Shown piece by piece: positions 1-9,483 of a stretch of DNA of 64,000 nt; position 1 is the stretch's first letter, and every line of letters begins with the position of its first letter. Below the pieces are notes generated by a model, which was given only the letters and a program-made list of their open reading frames with translations, made no database searches and was not told the DNA's origin. The translations under genes and the position numbers were made by a program. Origin of the DNA: Pedobacter sp. Lineage in GTDB: Bacteria > Bacteroidota > Bacteroidia > Sphingobacteriales > Sphingobacteriaceae. The stretch is from the NCBI GenBank assembly GCA_014378705.1, contig JACMND010000050.1:1-64000 (forward strand), written 5' to 3'.

Positions 1-141
1 AGGGCCATTAACCCGATGATTAAGCTGATACTCTTTTTTTTCATCCTTTACAAAAATACATAACGGGATTTGTGGGGATATGTATTTAACATAATTTAAC
101 AAAGGGGGTATAATAATTTTCTCATTCCTTATTAATCTACC

Positions 142-1020
142 TCAAATAATTTCTAATACATGCTTCTCAATATTCTCCGCTATCTTTTGCATTGGTAAAT
201 CGTTGTCGTCCTTACCAAACGGATCTTCAATTTCTTCAGCAACCAGTTCCATGCTGGCGAGTACATAAAAAACAAACATTACGATAGGCGCAACATAATA
301 TCCAAGTGAAAAAACATAGCCAAAGGGCAAAGTCATCACATAAACAAAAATAAATTTTTTTATAAATGCACTGTAAGAATAAGGAATAGGTGTGTTTTTG
401 ATGCGTTCGCAGGCGCCGCATATATCCGTAAAAGAACTTAGTTCGGGATTTAAAAACAACAGTTGCTCCCCGCTTATTTTTTGCTGACGGTAAAGGTTAT
501 GGATGCGTTGTATCATCAGTTTGGCTATCTGATTGGGAACATGTTTTTGGGTGTCAATATCCAAAAGCTCGGGGTGAGCTTTCTCGTCAAGCATAAATCG
601 GGTGCCTTCAGATTGCAGGTGCTCCTTTAAGGCTGTAGCATATAACGGGATGGATTTTTGAAAAAAAGCTCGGTTATCTTCATCATCAAGCTCAAGCACA
701 GCATTTAACTTAATGGCCAGATTACGGCTGTTGTTTACCAAACCACCCCAAAGTTTTCGGCCCTCCCACCAGCGGTCATATGCCGTATTTGTCCGAAAAA
801 CCAATAAGATCGAAATAGCAAATCCCAATAAATTGTGCATCACGGGAATATTTTTTACCCAGCTCTGATCACTTAGATACAGATATTCTATTTCCCAATA
901 GGCTACGCCTAGTGAATATACCAACACAAGCATCATTAGCGGAAAGAGCTTGCGGAGTGTATCTGATTTATGGACCCGGAACAGGAAATGCAGCCAGTCC
1001 TTTGGGTTGTAAATAAGCAT
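142..1020 (-). CDS. Bestrophin-family (UPF0187) membrane channel protein
   Basis: 292-aa ORF with multiple TM segments; bestrophin-like stretches 'FRTNTAYDRWWEGRKLWGGLVNNSRNLA' and 'EEIEDPFGKDDNDLP'. Confidence 0.92.
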   Translation of the reverse strand: MLIYNPKDWLHFLFRVHKSDTLRKLFPLMMLVLVYSLGVAYWEIEYLYLSDQSWVKNIPVMHNLLGFAISILLVFRTNTAYDRWWEGRKLWGGLVNNSRNLAIKLNAVLELDDEDNRAFFQKSIPLYATALKEHLQSEGTRFMLDEKAHPELLDIDTQKHVPNQIAKLMIQRIHNLYRQQKISGEQLLFLNPELSSFTDICGACERIKNTPIPYSYSAFIKKFIFVYVMTLPFGYVFSLGYYVAPIVMFVFYVLASMELVAEEIEDPFGKDDNDLPMQKIAENIEKHVLEII

Positions 1021-1145
1021 AAGCCAAGATTAGGTTCGCTCAAATCTAACCTTTTCTGGCTTTTGGTCTCAGGTCAACTTTTACATCTTTTAACAAAGCT
1101 TTAACAGATTACACCTTAATTCTAAAGTAGCCTTACTTAAACTAA

Positions 1146-1549
1146 ATGGTTGTTAAAAAGAACCTACACATTAGGTTTGCATTATTGGCCACGCCGATTG
1201 CCTTGTTGGGATTTATCGTTGAAGCTTAAAACAAAGTTTATACAACACTTAATGTTAATAATGTAGATACCGTTGTTAATGGAAAAAAGTAGAAGAATGC
1301 ACCTCCAAAACAACCCAAAATTCTATTAAATGAACTTCAAGAATTGCAGGGCGATTTACTTAATAGCCCAAAACAGAAAAATAATAAGGATATTATTGTT
1401 CAAAAAAAATTAAAAAATCCTAAAGTGGTGTGTCAGCCAATAACAATGGCAGAAATTTTAAACAGGCCAACTTGTTAAAAAACGGGGTTTATTACGTTGT
1501 TGTAAGTCAGTTAAAAAAGACATTCTCTTACAAAGTAATTCAAGAATAA
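1146..1549 (+). pseudogene. Decayed secreted protein gene with T9SS type A-like C-terminal sorting domain
   Basis: Frame 0 encodes a signal-peptide-like start MVVKKNLHIRFALLATPIALLGFIVEA, then in-frame TAA (1227) and TAG; a shifted frame (1424-1549) encodes ...NFKQANLLKNGVYYVVVSQLKKTFSYKVIQE*, which resembles a T9SS CTD. Confidence 0.55.
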
Positions 1550-1564
1550 GTTTGTTGTAAAAAC

Positions 1565-1602
1565 AAAAAGCCCTGTAAATTTGAACTCTACAGGGCTTTT
1601 TT
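1565..1602. terminator. Bidirectional intrinsic terminator
   Basis: AAAAAGCCCTGTAaatttgaacTCTACAGGGCTTTTTT, between the pseudogene and the DUF3127 gene. Confidence 0.85.
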
Positions 1603-1614
1603 GGGATAAAAACT

Positions 1615-1986
1615 TTAAAAAGGCAAGTCGTCATCTTCCGCGGAAGCGGTAATGTCAACTGGCTTGGCGTATTCTGGGCTTGATGCAGCTGAACCCGAAG
1701 TATCAGAACCTAACACATTTATTTTCCAAACTACCATGTTATTAAAGTAGGAAGTAATCCCTTCTTTATTTGTCCAGGGCCTGCCCCGAAGATTAAAAAA
1801 AACCTCTACCTGATCACCAATTTTACAACTGTCGAGCATGGACACTTTATCCTGTTGCGCTTCAAACTTTACATATTCAGGGTACTGTGGATTTTCAGCA
1901 AATTCAACTATTAATTCTCTTTTTTTGAATTTTTCATTCACCTCAATAACCGATGAAATTTCATGTACTTTACCTTTGATGTCCAT
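1615..1986 (-). CDS. DUF3127 domain-containing protein (OB-fold, SSB-like)
   Basis: MDIKGKVHEISSVIEVNEKFKKRELIVEF...; acidic C-terminus 'EDDDLPF' resembles an SSB tip. Confidence 0.85.
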   Translation of the reverse strand: MDIKGKVHEISSVIEVNEKFKKRELIVEFAENPQYPEYVKFEAQQDKVSMLDSCKIGDQVEVFFNLRGRPWTNKEGITSYFNNMVVWKINVLGSDTSGSAASSPEYAKPVDITASAEDDDLPF

Positions 1987-2110
1987 GGTTTTAAATTTTA
2001 ATATAAGTTTACTCTTTTAATTATTTAAGTTAAATATCCTTCATCCCGAAAGGGAAAAAAATATAAAAGGAGTATGTAAAAGTAAAAAATTCACGCAGGT
2101 TTTAATTCAT

Positions 2111-2118
2111 TAACTTTG
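2111..2118 (+). promoter_or_regulatory. Candidate Bacteroidota -7 element TAACTTTG (TAnnTTTG)
   Basis: TAnnTTTG match 9 nt upstream of the ATG at 2128; no clear -33 element. Confidence 0.4.
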
Positions 2119-2127
2119 TGAATTATT

Positions 2128-3306
2128 ATGCAAGTTTTCCACACCAAAAGTAGGATTGTTATAACCTGTAACAAACGATTATCAGCTTATTTACAACAAG
2201 AAGTTGAGGCCCTCGGTTACCACATTACCAGAAGTTTTAGTACCGGCCTTGAACTTGAAGGGACTCTGAACGATTGTATCCCACTCAACTTAAACCTTCG
2301 CTGTGCCAGTCAGGTGTTGTATCATTTAAAAAGTTTCGAGGCTGAAAATCCTGCAAGGCTGTATAAAGAACTGCTGGAAATTGAATGGGAGAAACTGATC
2401 GACTTTACCGGCTATTTCTCAGTGACCAGCAATGTAGATAACGAAACCATCACCACCCCTTTATTCGCGAATTTAAAGGTTAAGGATGCGATTGTTGACC
2501 GGATAAAGGAGCAAAAAGGCATTCGGCCGAACAGTGGTTCTGATGGGAATAAAGCCGTGATCCACTTGTACTGGAAAGATACTAATGCGGATATTTTTAT
2601 TGACACATCCGGCGAAACATTGGCAAAACATGGTTATCGGAAAATTCCAGGAAAAGCGCCCATGCTGGAAGCTTTGGCTTGCGGGGTAATTTTGGCTACA
2701 GGATGGGATAGAAAAAGCCCTTTTATTGTACCGATGTGCGGTTCAGGAACGCTGGCAATTGAAGCAGCGTTACTAGCCACAGACCGTGCACCCGGCTTAT
2801 TCAGAATGAATTACAGTTTCATGCACATTATGGGTTATGATGAAGAAGTGTTTTTTACTGAGCGCAGAAAGCTAAAAGAGCAATCGCAAAAAGAAACGAA
2901 TGCAAAAATTACAGCAACGGATATATCTCAAGATTCTGTTGACATTTCTGTAAGAAATGCCAAAACAGCCGGAGTTGATCACCTGATCAATTTTTCGGTT
3001 TGTGATTTTGCCGAAACACCTGTTTCTGAAGAACCAGGAATTATACTTTTTAATCCTGAGTATGGCGAGCGTTTGGGAGTACATTCTAAGCTGGAAGCGA
3101 CTTATAAACGCATTGGTGATTTTATGAAATCAAAATGCATGGGCTATCGGGGTTATATTTTTACAGGCAATCCGGACCTTGCCAAAAAAATAGGGTTAAA
3201 AGCATCCAGAAGACTAGAATTTTATAACGGTAAACTTGATTGTAGGATGCTGGAATATGAACTTTATCAGGGGAGTAAAAGAGAACCAAAAGAAGTACAA
3301 TTATGA
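2128..3306 (+). CDS. THUMP-domain class I SAM RNA methyltransferase (RlmL/YpsC-type)
   Basis: N-terminal THUMP-like region; 'PMCGSGTLAIEAAL' and 'LFNPEYGERLG' (NPPY-like) motifs. Confidence 0.9.
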   Translation: MQVFHTKSRIVITCNKRLSAYLQQEVEALGYHITRSFSTGLELEGTLNDCIPLNLNLRCASQVLYHLKSFEAENPARLYKELLEIEWEKLIDFTGYFSVTSNVDNETITTPLFANLKVKDAIVDRIKEQKGIRPNSGSDGNKAVIHLYWKDTNADIFIDTSGETLAKHGYRKIPGKAPMLEALACGVILATGWDRKSPFIVPMCGSGTLAIEAALLATDRAPGLFRMNYSFMHIMGYDEEVFFTERRKLKEQSQKETNAKITATDISQDSVDISVRNAKTAGVDHLINFSVCDFAETPVSEEPGIILFNPEYGERLGVHSKLEATYKRIGDFMKSKCMGYRGYIFTGNPDLAKKIGLKASRRLEFYNGKLDCRMLEYELYQGSKREPKEVQL

Positions 3307-3752
3307 AATCTGAAAACGAAAATACTTTTCATTATTTCGCTTATGCCAGCAACCTGAATACTTCTCTTTTGGAGCAACGGAGTGGTGGCCTGATTTACAA
3401 TCAAATTCAGGGTCGGCTGATAGATTACGGTTTTCGTTTTAACAAAAAAAATACCGATGGCAGTGCAAGGGCAAATATCATCGTTTCTGAATCTGAGGAT
3501 GTTTTTGGAGTACTTTACCTTCTGGATGAAAAATGCCGGGATTCACTTTTAAAATCGGAGTCTAATTATCGTATCATTGAGGTTTCCATTGAAACGAATC
3601 AGGGCAATCAACAGGCGTTTACGTTTATTTCTGATGAAGACGCGGAAGGTATTTATCCTTTACCCGGGTATTTAAAAACAATTGTGGAGGGTGCGAAGGA
3701 ACATAATTTGCCGGCGGAATACATGGATTTTATTAAATCAATGGCTAAGTAA
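3303..3752 (+). CDS. Gamma-glutamylcyclotransferase (AIG2-like) family protein
   Basis: 'FHYFAYASNLN' N-terminus; ATGA overlap with the upstream gene. Confidence 0.8.
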   Translation: MKSENENTFHYFAYASNLNTSLLEQRSGGLIYNQIQGRLIDYGFRFNKKNTDGSARANIIVSESEDVFGVLYLLDEKCRDSLLKSESNYRIIEVSIETNQGNQQAFTFISDEDAEGIYPLPGYLKTIVEGAKEHNLPAEYMDFIKSMAK

Positions 3753-4628
3753 ATTTAGCATCCCGAAATAAAGCAGCATCATAAAGCCACTCAAAAAAGT
3801 CATTCTTGACATATTTTTAAAGTTAGCTTCCTTTTCATCCCGCCATACTTTTACCGCCCAGTTTAAAAAAAGTGCTAAAACCGGTATTACAAAAAATAAA
3901 AAATACCAAAAATACAACGGCATTTCCAGGTTAATCCAGTACATATAAAGCAATAGGGTAGCTAAAACGAATAATAATCCCGAAAAAATGAAAGATCCGC
4001 GTATGCCTAAAAATAAGCTTAATGTTTTATCTCCTCTTTCTGCATCCTCTTTCTGCTGGTAAACTTGTGTTAACGGATAGGTGGCTCCGATAAGGCAGGA
4101 ACAAATCAAGCCTGCAAGAAAAAAATTGATGTTCCAACCTTGTGATATACTTAAGCCTGAAATAGCGGCATAACTACTCCAATATACACAGGCACCCTGA
4201 AAAATAAAAATAATTAGAAAGCTAATTACAGGATATTTTTTCAGCCGGGTAAGCGGATGACTATATAGCTTGGAAAATAACCCATATAAAACAACAGCAA
4301 TAAGCAATTCAACACTTACTACAAGAGCCAATATGATGGCTACCAAATCCAGTAATAAAGAAAAAACGTATAGACTTTTGTCAACCTGCGGCGGATTTTC
4401 AACCAGGGCAATACTGCCTTTATCCTTATCAAAGTAACTATTGTAACCATTGCTTGCCGGATAAACAAAAATATGCCAGATGAAAAAGGTTAGAATCGCG
4501 TTAAGTGTGATAATTTGTGGAGCCTGGCTTAAAGCAAACAAGAATATTGGCAGGAGAAAAACGGAAAAAAAAAAACGCATATGCACCAGTGCAGACCGCG
4601 AAGGGATTAGCGTTTTATATATGTTCAT
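3738..4628 (-). CDS. UbiA-type prenyltransferase family membrane protein
   Basis: Multi-TM; two Asp-rich motifs 'NGYNSYFDKDKGS' and 'KEDAERGDKTLS'. Confidence 0.85.
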   Translation of the reverse strand: MNIYKTLIPSRSALVHMRFFFSVFLLPIFLFALSQAPQIITLNAILTFFIWHIFVYPASNGYNSYFDKDKGSIALVENPPQVDKSLYVFSLLLDLVAIILALVVSVELLIAVVLYGLFSKLYSHPLTRLKKYPVISFLIIFIFQGACVYWSSYAAISGLSISQGWNINFFLAGLICSCLIGATYPLTQVYQQKEDAERGDKTLSLFLGIRGSFIFSGLLFVLATLLLYMYWINLEMPLYFWYFLFFVIPVLALFLNWAVKVWRDEKEANFKNMSRMTFLSGFMMLLYFGMLNLLSH

Positions 4629-4735
4629 GTAATAAAATTAACAATTAATGACTATAATGTTATTTGAAATCAAAACTCATTTCCATAAGCAGCGTTTAAA
4701 CAATTACTTCCCAAAAAACATTACATTAAAAATTT

Positions 4736-5848
4736 ATGAGCAGTTGCATCAGTGCTATTGGTACCGCAAATCCGGAGTATAAAATCAAACAAGAGTTGAT
4801 TTTAAATTTTATGGTTAAAGCTTTTAATCTGGATGAGAACAACGCACTTCGCTTAAAAAAAATATACGATCATTCCGGTATTGAACATCGCTATTCCGTA
4901 GTTCCAGATTTTGGAAATGACGATTTTGGAAATGATATTTTTTTTTCCAAGAATGATGGTTTTGATCCTTTTCCTTCTACTGTTCAACGGTTGCGCTTAT
5001 ACCAGGAAAAAGCCATTAATGTAGCGGTTAATGCGGTTCGTGATTGTTTCAACGAGATGCCGGATGATGCCCTAGCAAAAATTACTCATTTAATTACAGT
5101 TAGTTGCACCGGTATGTATGCTCCCGGAATAGACATTGATCTTGTAGAAAGGCTTGGTTTAAATCGCAGCGTTGAACGTACCTGCATAAATTTTATGGGC
5201 TGTTATGGATCTATTAATGGCCTTAAAGCTGCCGATTATATTTGCAGGGCCAATGAAAACGCCAAAGTTTTGGTGGTTTCTGTTGAACTGTGTACGCTTC
5301 ATTTCCAAAAAGAAAACACACTTGATAATTGGGTCGCGAATTCTTTATTCTCAGATGGTGCGGCGGCAGTTTTTGTTGAAAATCTAAAAAACAGATCCAA
5401 TGTCAATAGCTCCTTGATTCTTAAAAATTTCTATTCAGAATTTGTTCACGAAGCACATGACGAAATGGGGTGGTACGTTGGCGATAACGGGTTTGAAATG
5501 AAGCTCACTTCTAAAGTTTCTAAATTGATTAAGAAACACATCAAACCCATTACTGAACGGTTATTAAACAAAGCAGGGTTTTCTTTTGAGGATATTAACA
5601 CGTTCGCCATTCATCCAGGAGGTAAAAAAATTCTGGAAGCTACAGAAATTGCACTAGAAATTACCGAAAAAGCGAACCGTTTCGCTTACGAAACCCTTCG
5701 TGATTATGGGAATATGTCTTCCGCGACAGTTCTTTATGTTTTGAAAAAGATCTTACAAAGCAATCCGTTAGTTGAACGTGAAAAAATCCTGGCTTTTGCA
5801 TTTGGCCCGGGTTTAACTGTAGAATCAATGATATTAGAACGAGCTTAA
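4736..5848 (+). CDS. Type III polyketide synthase (chalcone/stilbene synthase family)
   Basis: Catalytic triad contexts present: Cys in 'VVSVELCTLHF', His in 'FAIHPGGKKILEA', Asn in 'DYGNMSSATVLYVL'. Confidence 0.95.
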   Translation: MSSCISAIGTANPEYKIKQELILNFMVKAFNLDENNALRLKKIYDHSGIEHRYSVVPDFGNDDFGNDIFFSKNDGFDPFPSTVQRLRLYQEKAINVAVNAVRDCFNEMPDDALAKITHLITVSCTGMYAPGIDIDLVERLGLNRSVERTCINFMGCYGSINGLKAADYICRANENAKVLVVSVELCTLHFQKENTLDNWVANSLFSDGAAAVFVENLKNRSNVNSSLILKNFYSEFVHEAHDEMGWYVGDNGFEMKLTSKVSKLIKKHIKPITERLLNKAGFSFEDINTFAIHPGGKKILEATEIALEITEKANRFAYETLRDYGNMSSATVLYVLKKILQSNPLVEREKILAFAFGPGLTVESMILERA

Positions 5849-5849
5849 G

Positions 5850-6566
5850 ATGCCAAACTTTAATATCCGCAGCAGCGAGCCGGAAATGATGGATGATTTT
5901 AGTCTTGGTCATCAGGTTATAGATCCGATTATGGACGAACTTGAAGTAGTAAATAAACTTTTGGGAGGCTACCGTGTATTTTTTAATGCATTTAATAAGC
6001 TTAAAATTGTTAACGGAACGACCATCAGCGATTGGGGCTGCGGTGGCGGTGATTCGCTAAGGGAAATTGCAAGATGGGCCAGAAAAAATAAGTTAAAAAT
6101 TAATCTCGTTGGGGTTGATGCTACACCTTCCGCAGTTGATTACGCCAGGTTAAAATCAAGGGATTATCCGGAGATAAGCTATCTTCTAGCAGATGTTATG
6201 AGCCTGGAACTCAAAAAAAATCAATTTGATATTGTAATTTCAAGTTTATTTACGCACCATTTTCCTGAACAAGAATGGATAAAGCTGATTCAAAAAATGG
6301 CATTTTGTAGCAAGCATTATGTAATTATAAATGACCTGCACAGGCATTGGTTTGCCTATTATTCTATTGGGATTTTAACCCGGCTGTTTTCACGATCTGA
6401 AATGGTTAAACATGATTCTAAGTTATCCGTATTAAGAAGTTTTAAAAAAACAGACCTGGTAAGGATGATTCAAAAAGCCGGGATTGTAGCTTATGAAATA
6501 AAATGGATGTGGGCTTTCAGGTGGCAGGTATGCCTAATTTTGAACAACAGATCTAAGTCTCTGTGA
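5850..6566 (+). CDS. Class I SAM-dependent methyltransferase
   Basis: 'ISDWGCGGGDSLREIARWA' motif I; starts 2 nt after the T3PKS stop. Confidence 0.9.
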   Translation: MPNFNIRSSEPEMMDDFSLGHQVIDPIMDELEVVNKLLGGYRVFFNAFNKLKIVNGTTISDWGCGGGDSLREIARWARKNKLKINLVGVDATPSAVDYARLKSRDYPEISYLLADVMSLELKKNQFDIVISSLFTHHFPEQEWIKLIQKMAFCSKHYVIINDLHRHWFAYYSIGILTRLFSRSEMVKHDSKLSVLRSFKKTDLVRMIQKAGIVAYEIKWMWAFRWQVCLILNNRSKSL

Positions 6567-7705
6567 ATATGAAGGTAGCTGTAAATTTACCATTACCCGT
6601 CTGCATTATCGGTGGGGGGCTGGCGGGGTTAACCTGTGCTATTTTGTTAAGTAAAAACGGTTTTGCGGTTACTGTTGTAGAAAAAAAGCAAATCCCTTTT
6701 CAGCGGGTATGTGGAGAATATATATCAAACGAGGTTTTAAGTTTTTTAAAATCAATTCATATAAATCTGGAAAACACAAATTCTTCAGAACTCTCAAGGT
6801 TATCTATTAGTTCTGTAACCGGAAAATCCTTAACTCTTCCTTTAAAAATGGGCGGCTTTGGCTTAAGCCGGGATGTATTTGACAATCTTTTGTATCAACA
6901 GGCTAAAGCTAATGGAGTTACTTTTATATTTTCCAAAGCAAATAATATCGCTTTCGCGGACGAACAGTTTACGGTGGACTTGTCAACAGGTGAAGTTTTA
7001 CAGAGCAAAATTGTAATCGCCACTTATGGCAAACGATCTAATATGGATCAAAAGCTTAATAGGGCTTTTTTTTATCAGAGGAGCCCATATCTGGGGGTAA
7101 AATACCACATCAAAACAGATATGGCCAAAGACCTTATCCGGCTTGATATTTTTAAAGGCGGTTATTGTGGTACCTGCAAAATTCAGGATGATCTTTTTAA
7201 TCTGTGTTATCTGTCAGAGACAAAAAATTTAAAGGATTACAGCAGTATCCCGGAAATGGAACAAGGATTACTTTATAAAAATCCGCATCTTAAATATCTT
7301 TTTAATAATTCTGAGTTTGTTTTTGAGAAGCCAGAAGTAATTAACGAAATAAGTTTTAATCGTAAATCTCTTATCGAAGACCACATTCTTTTTTGTGGCG
7401 ATGCTGCCGGGATGATCACTCCGCTTTGTGGAAACGGCATGGCTATGGCAATTCGCTCCGGAAAGATACTTGCTGAAATCATTATTGAAAACGGTCAGGA
7501 AATTTCGCCTTCAAAGCGTTTATTGGTAGAAAGAAACTATAGCTTGAAATGGAAAAATGAGTTTGCACTGCGTTTAAGGACCGGACGATTCATCCAGAAA
7601 TTATTTTTAAACCCGCATTTTAACCGTTTGGGGATTGATATTTTAAAAAAGTCAAAATTTATATCCCGGATGGTAATTAGCAGAACACATGGTAAATCCT
7701 TTTAA
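6563..7705 (+). CDS. FAD-dependent oxidoreductase (geranylgeranyl reductase/monooxygenase-like)
   Basis: 'CIIGGGLAGLTCAILLSKNGFAVTVVEKK' Rossmann; 'LFCGDAAGMITPLCGNGMAMA' GD motif; ATGA overlap with the methyltransferase. Confidence 0.92.
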   Translation: MNMKVAVNLPLPVCIIGGGLAGLTCAILLSKNGFAVTVVEKKQIPFQRVCGEYISNEVLSFLKSIHINLENTNSSELSRLSISSVTGKSLTLPLKMGGFGLSRDVFDNLLYQQAKANGVTFIFSKANNIAFADEQFTVDLSTGEVLQSKIVIATYGKRSNMDQKLNRAFFYQRSPYLGVKYHIKTDMAKDLIRLDIFKGGYCGTCKIQDDLFNLCYLSETKNLKDYSSIPEMEQGLLYKNPHLKYLFNNSEFVFEKPEVINEISFNRKSLIEDHILFCGDAAGMITPLCGNGMAMAIRSGKILAEIIIENGQEISPSKRLLVERNYSLKWKNEFALRLRTGRFIQKLFLNPHFNRLGIDILKKSKFISRMVISRTHGKSF

Positions 7706-7719
7706 TTTATCTTGCGGAA

Positions 7720-8751
7720 ATGAAACTGCGTGTATTAGTTTTTCTTAACGCCCTGGCTGTAGCCATTACCTTGTCAATTGTTAACTATTATTTTCAGCAA
7801 AAGCTGCTTGATATGGTTTTAACATTTTGTATTTCTCTGCTGGTAAGTTTTGTGGTATTTTATTATTTAATTGAACGATTTGTTTACAGTAAAATCAAAC
7901 TGATTCATAAGCTCATACATAGCCTAAAATTAGGCCAGGACTTGAAGGATGCTTTAGGCGAATATGTAAGCCCGGATCCGATTAACGATGTTGAACAGGA
8001 AGTTAAAGAATGGGCCAGGGAAAAAAAGAATGAAATTGATAGTTTAAAAAATCAAGAGAAGTTTAGGCGTGAGTTTTTATCAAATATCTCGCATGAATTT
8101 AAAACGCCGCTATTTGCTATACAAGGATATATTGAAGCCATACAAGATGGTGATACAGATGAAGTTACTACCAAAAAATTTTTGGAGAAAGCCGCCAGAA
8201 ATGTTGACAGGTTAAGTTTTCTCATCAAAGACCTTGACGCAATTTCTAAATTGGAAAGCGGCGAAATCCCCATTAATTACACCAAATTTGATCTTTCTCA
8301 GCTAATTCAGGAAGTGATTGAATCTTTGGAATTAAAAGCAAAAGAATATCAAATCAAGCTACTATTTAAAGATAAATATAGTTCGTCTGCGCTTGTTTGG
8401 GCAGACAGGGAGAAAATCAGACAGGTGTTGGTTAATCTCACAGATAACTCATTTAAGTACGGCAAACTTAATGGAAAAACTTCTTTTAAAATTTTTAGTT
8501 TACACGATCAGGTTTTGGTTGAGATTACGGATGATGGAACTGGAATTGAAGAAAAATATCTTCCCAGGTTGTTTGAGCGGTTTTACCGGACTGATAAAAG
8601 CCGCTCAAGGCAGATTGGTGGTTCCGGTTTGGGACTTGCTATTGTTAAACATATTCTTGAAGCACATCAACAAACAGTAACCGTACGAAGTACTGAAGGA
8701 ATCGGCTCAAGTTTTGCTTTTACACTTGCTAAAGCAGGCGTAAACAGATGA
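7720..8751 (+). CDS. Membrane sensor histidine kinase (PhoR-like)
   Basis: Two N-terminal TM helices; H-box 'FLSNISHEFKTPLFAIQGY'; N/G boxes; 'GGSGLGLAIVKHI'. Confidence 0.92.
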   Translation: MKLRVLVFLNALAVAITLSIVNYYFQQKLLDMVLTFCISLLVSFVVFYYLIERFVYSKIKLIHKLIHSLKLGQDLKDALGEYVSPDPINDVEQEVKEWAREKKNEIDSLKNQEKFRREFLSNISHEFKTPLFAIQGYIEAIQDGDTDEVTTKKFLEKAARNVDRLSFLIKDLDAISKLESGEIPINYTKFDLSQLIQEVIESLELKAKEYQIKLLFKDKYSSSALVWADREKIRQVLVNLTDNSFKYGKLNGKTSFKIFSLHDQVLVEITDDGTGIEEKYLPRLFERFYRTDKSRSRQIGGSGLGLAIVKHILEAHQQTVTVRSTEGIGSSFAFTLAKAGVNR

Positions 8752-8812
8752 TGTTTATTTTAAAATAGAATTAACATTGATATATTAGCTTTACACCTGA
8801 AAAGATGCATTC

Positions 8813-9460
8813 ATGTCAATAAATAATATTTTTCAGTACTTCATTCCTAAAGACAAAAAGTTTTTTCCCCTTTTTGAGCAGGATAGTGCCAACCTGATCA
8901 AGCTTGGCCAAAAGCTGGTAGAAGCCGTCAATACAGAAGATATTAATACCCGAAAAAAAATCTTTAAAGAAATTGAAGACCTGGAGCATATTGGTGATGA
9001 AATTACCCATCAGATACACCTGGAGCTGGGTAAAAATTTTATCACACCATTTGATAGGGAGGATATTCATCGCCTGGCATCAGCCCTTGATGATATAGCT
9101 GACTACATACATGGCTCCGCCTCAAGGATGAACCTTTATAATGTTGACCAAATAACACCGCCGATAATTGAACTTTCAGCCTTAATTTTACAGGCTGTTC
9201 AGGAACTTGATAAAGCAATTAATGAGTTGCGTAATTTAAAAAACATCCGCCTGATTGCGGATGCCTGTGTACGTATAAACAGCATTGAAAACCAGGCGGA
9301 TTACGTTTTTGATACTGCGGTTGGTCAGCTTTTTAGCTATGAAAAAGATGCCGTTAACCTGATAAAATATAAAGAAGTTTTTTCAGCTTTAGAAACTGCA
9401 ACGGATATGTGCGAAGATGCGGCAAACGTACTGGAATCAATTTTGGTTAAACACGCCTAA
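8813..9460 (+). CDS. DUF47 / PhoU-like phosphate transport regulator
   Basis: 'IEDLEHIGDEITHQIHLELGKNFITPFDREDIHRLASALDDIADYI', followed by a PiT transporter. Confidence 0.93.
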   Translation: MSINNIFQYFIPKDKKFFPLFEQDSANLIKLGQKLVEAVNTEDINTRKKIFKEIEDLEHIGDEITHQIHLELGKNFITPFDREDIHRLASALDDIADYIHGSASRMNLYNVDQITPPIIELSALILQAVQELDKAINELRNLKNIRLIADACVRINSIENQADYVFDTAVGQLFSYEKDAVNLIKYKEVFSALETATDMCEDAANVLESILVKHA

Positions 9461-9483
9461 CTGCATTTAGCTTACATCGTTTT

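Noticed and set aside
1458-1658. 66-aa minus-strand ORF
   Set aside because: Runs through the terminator hairpin and overlaps the pseudogene and DUF3127 end; likely spurious
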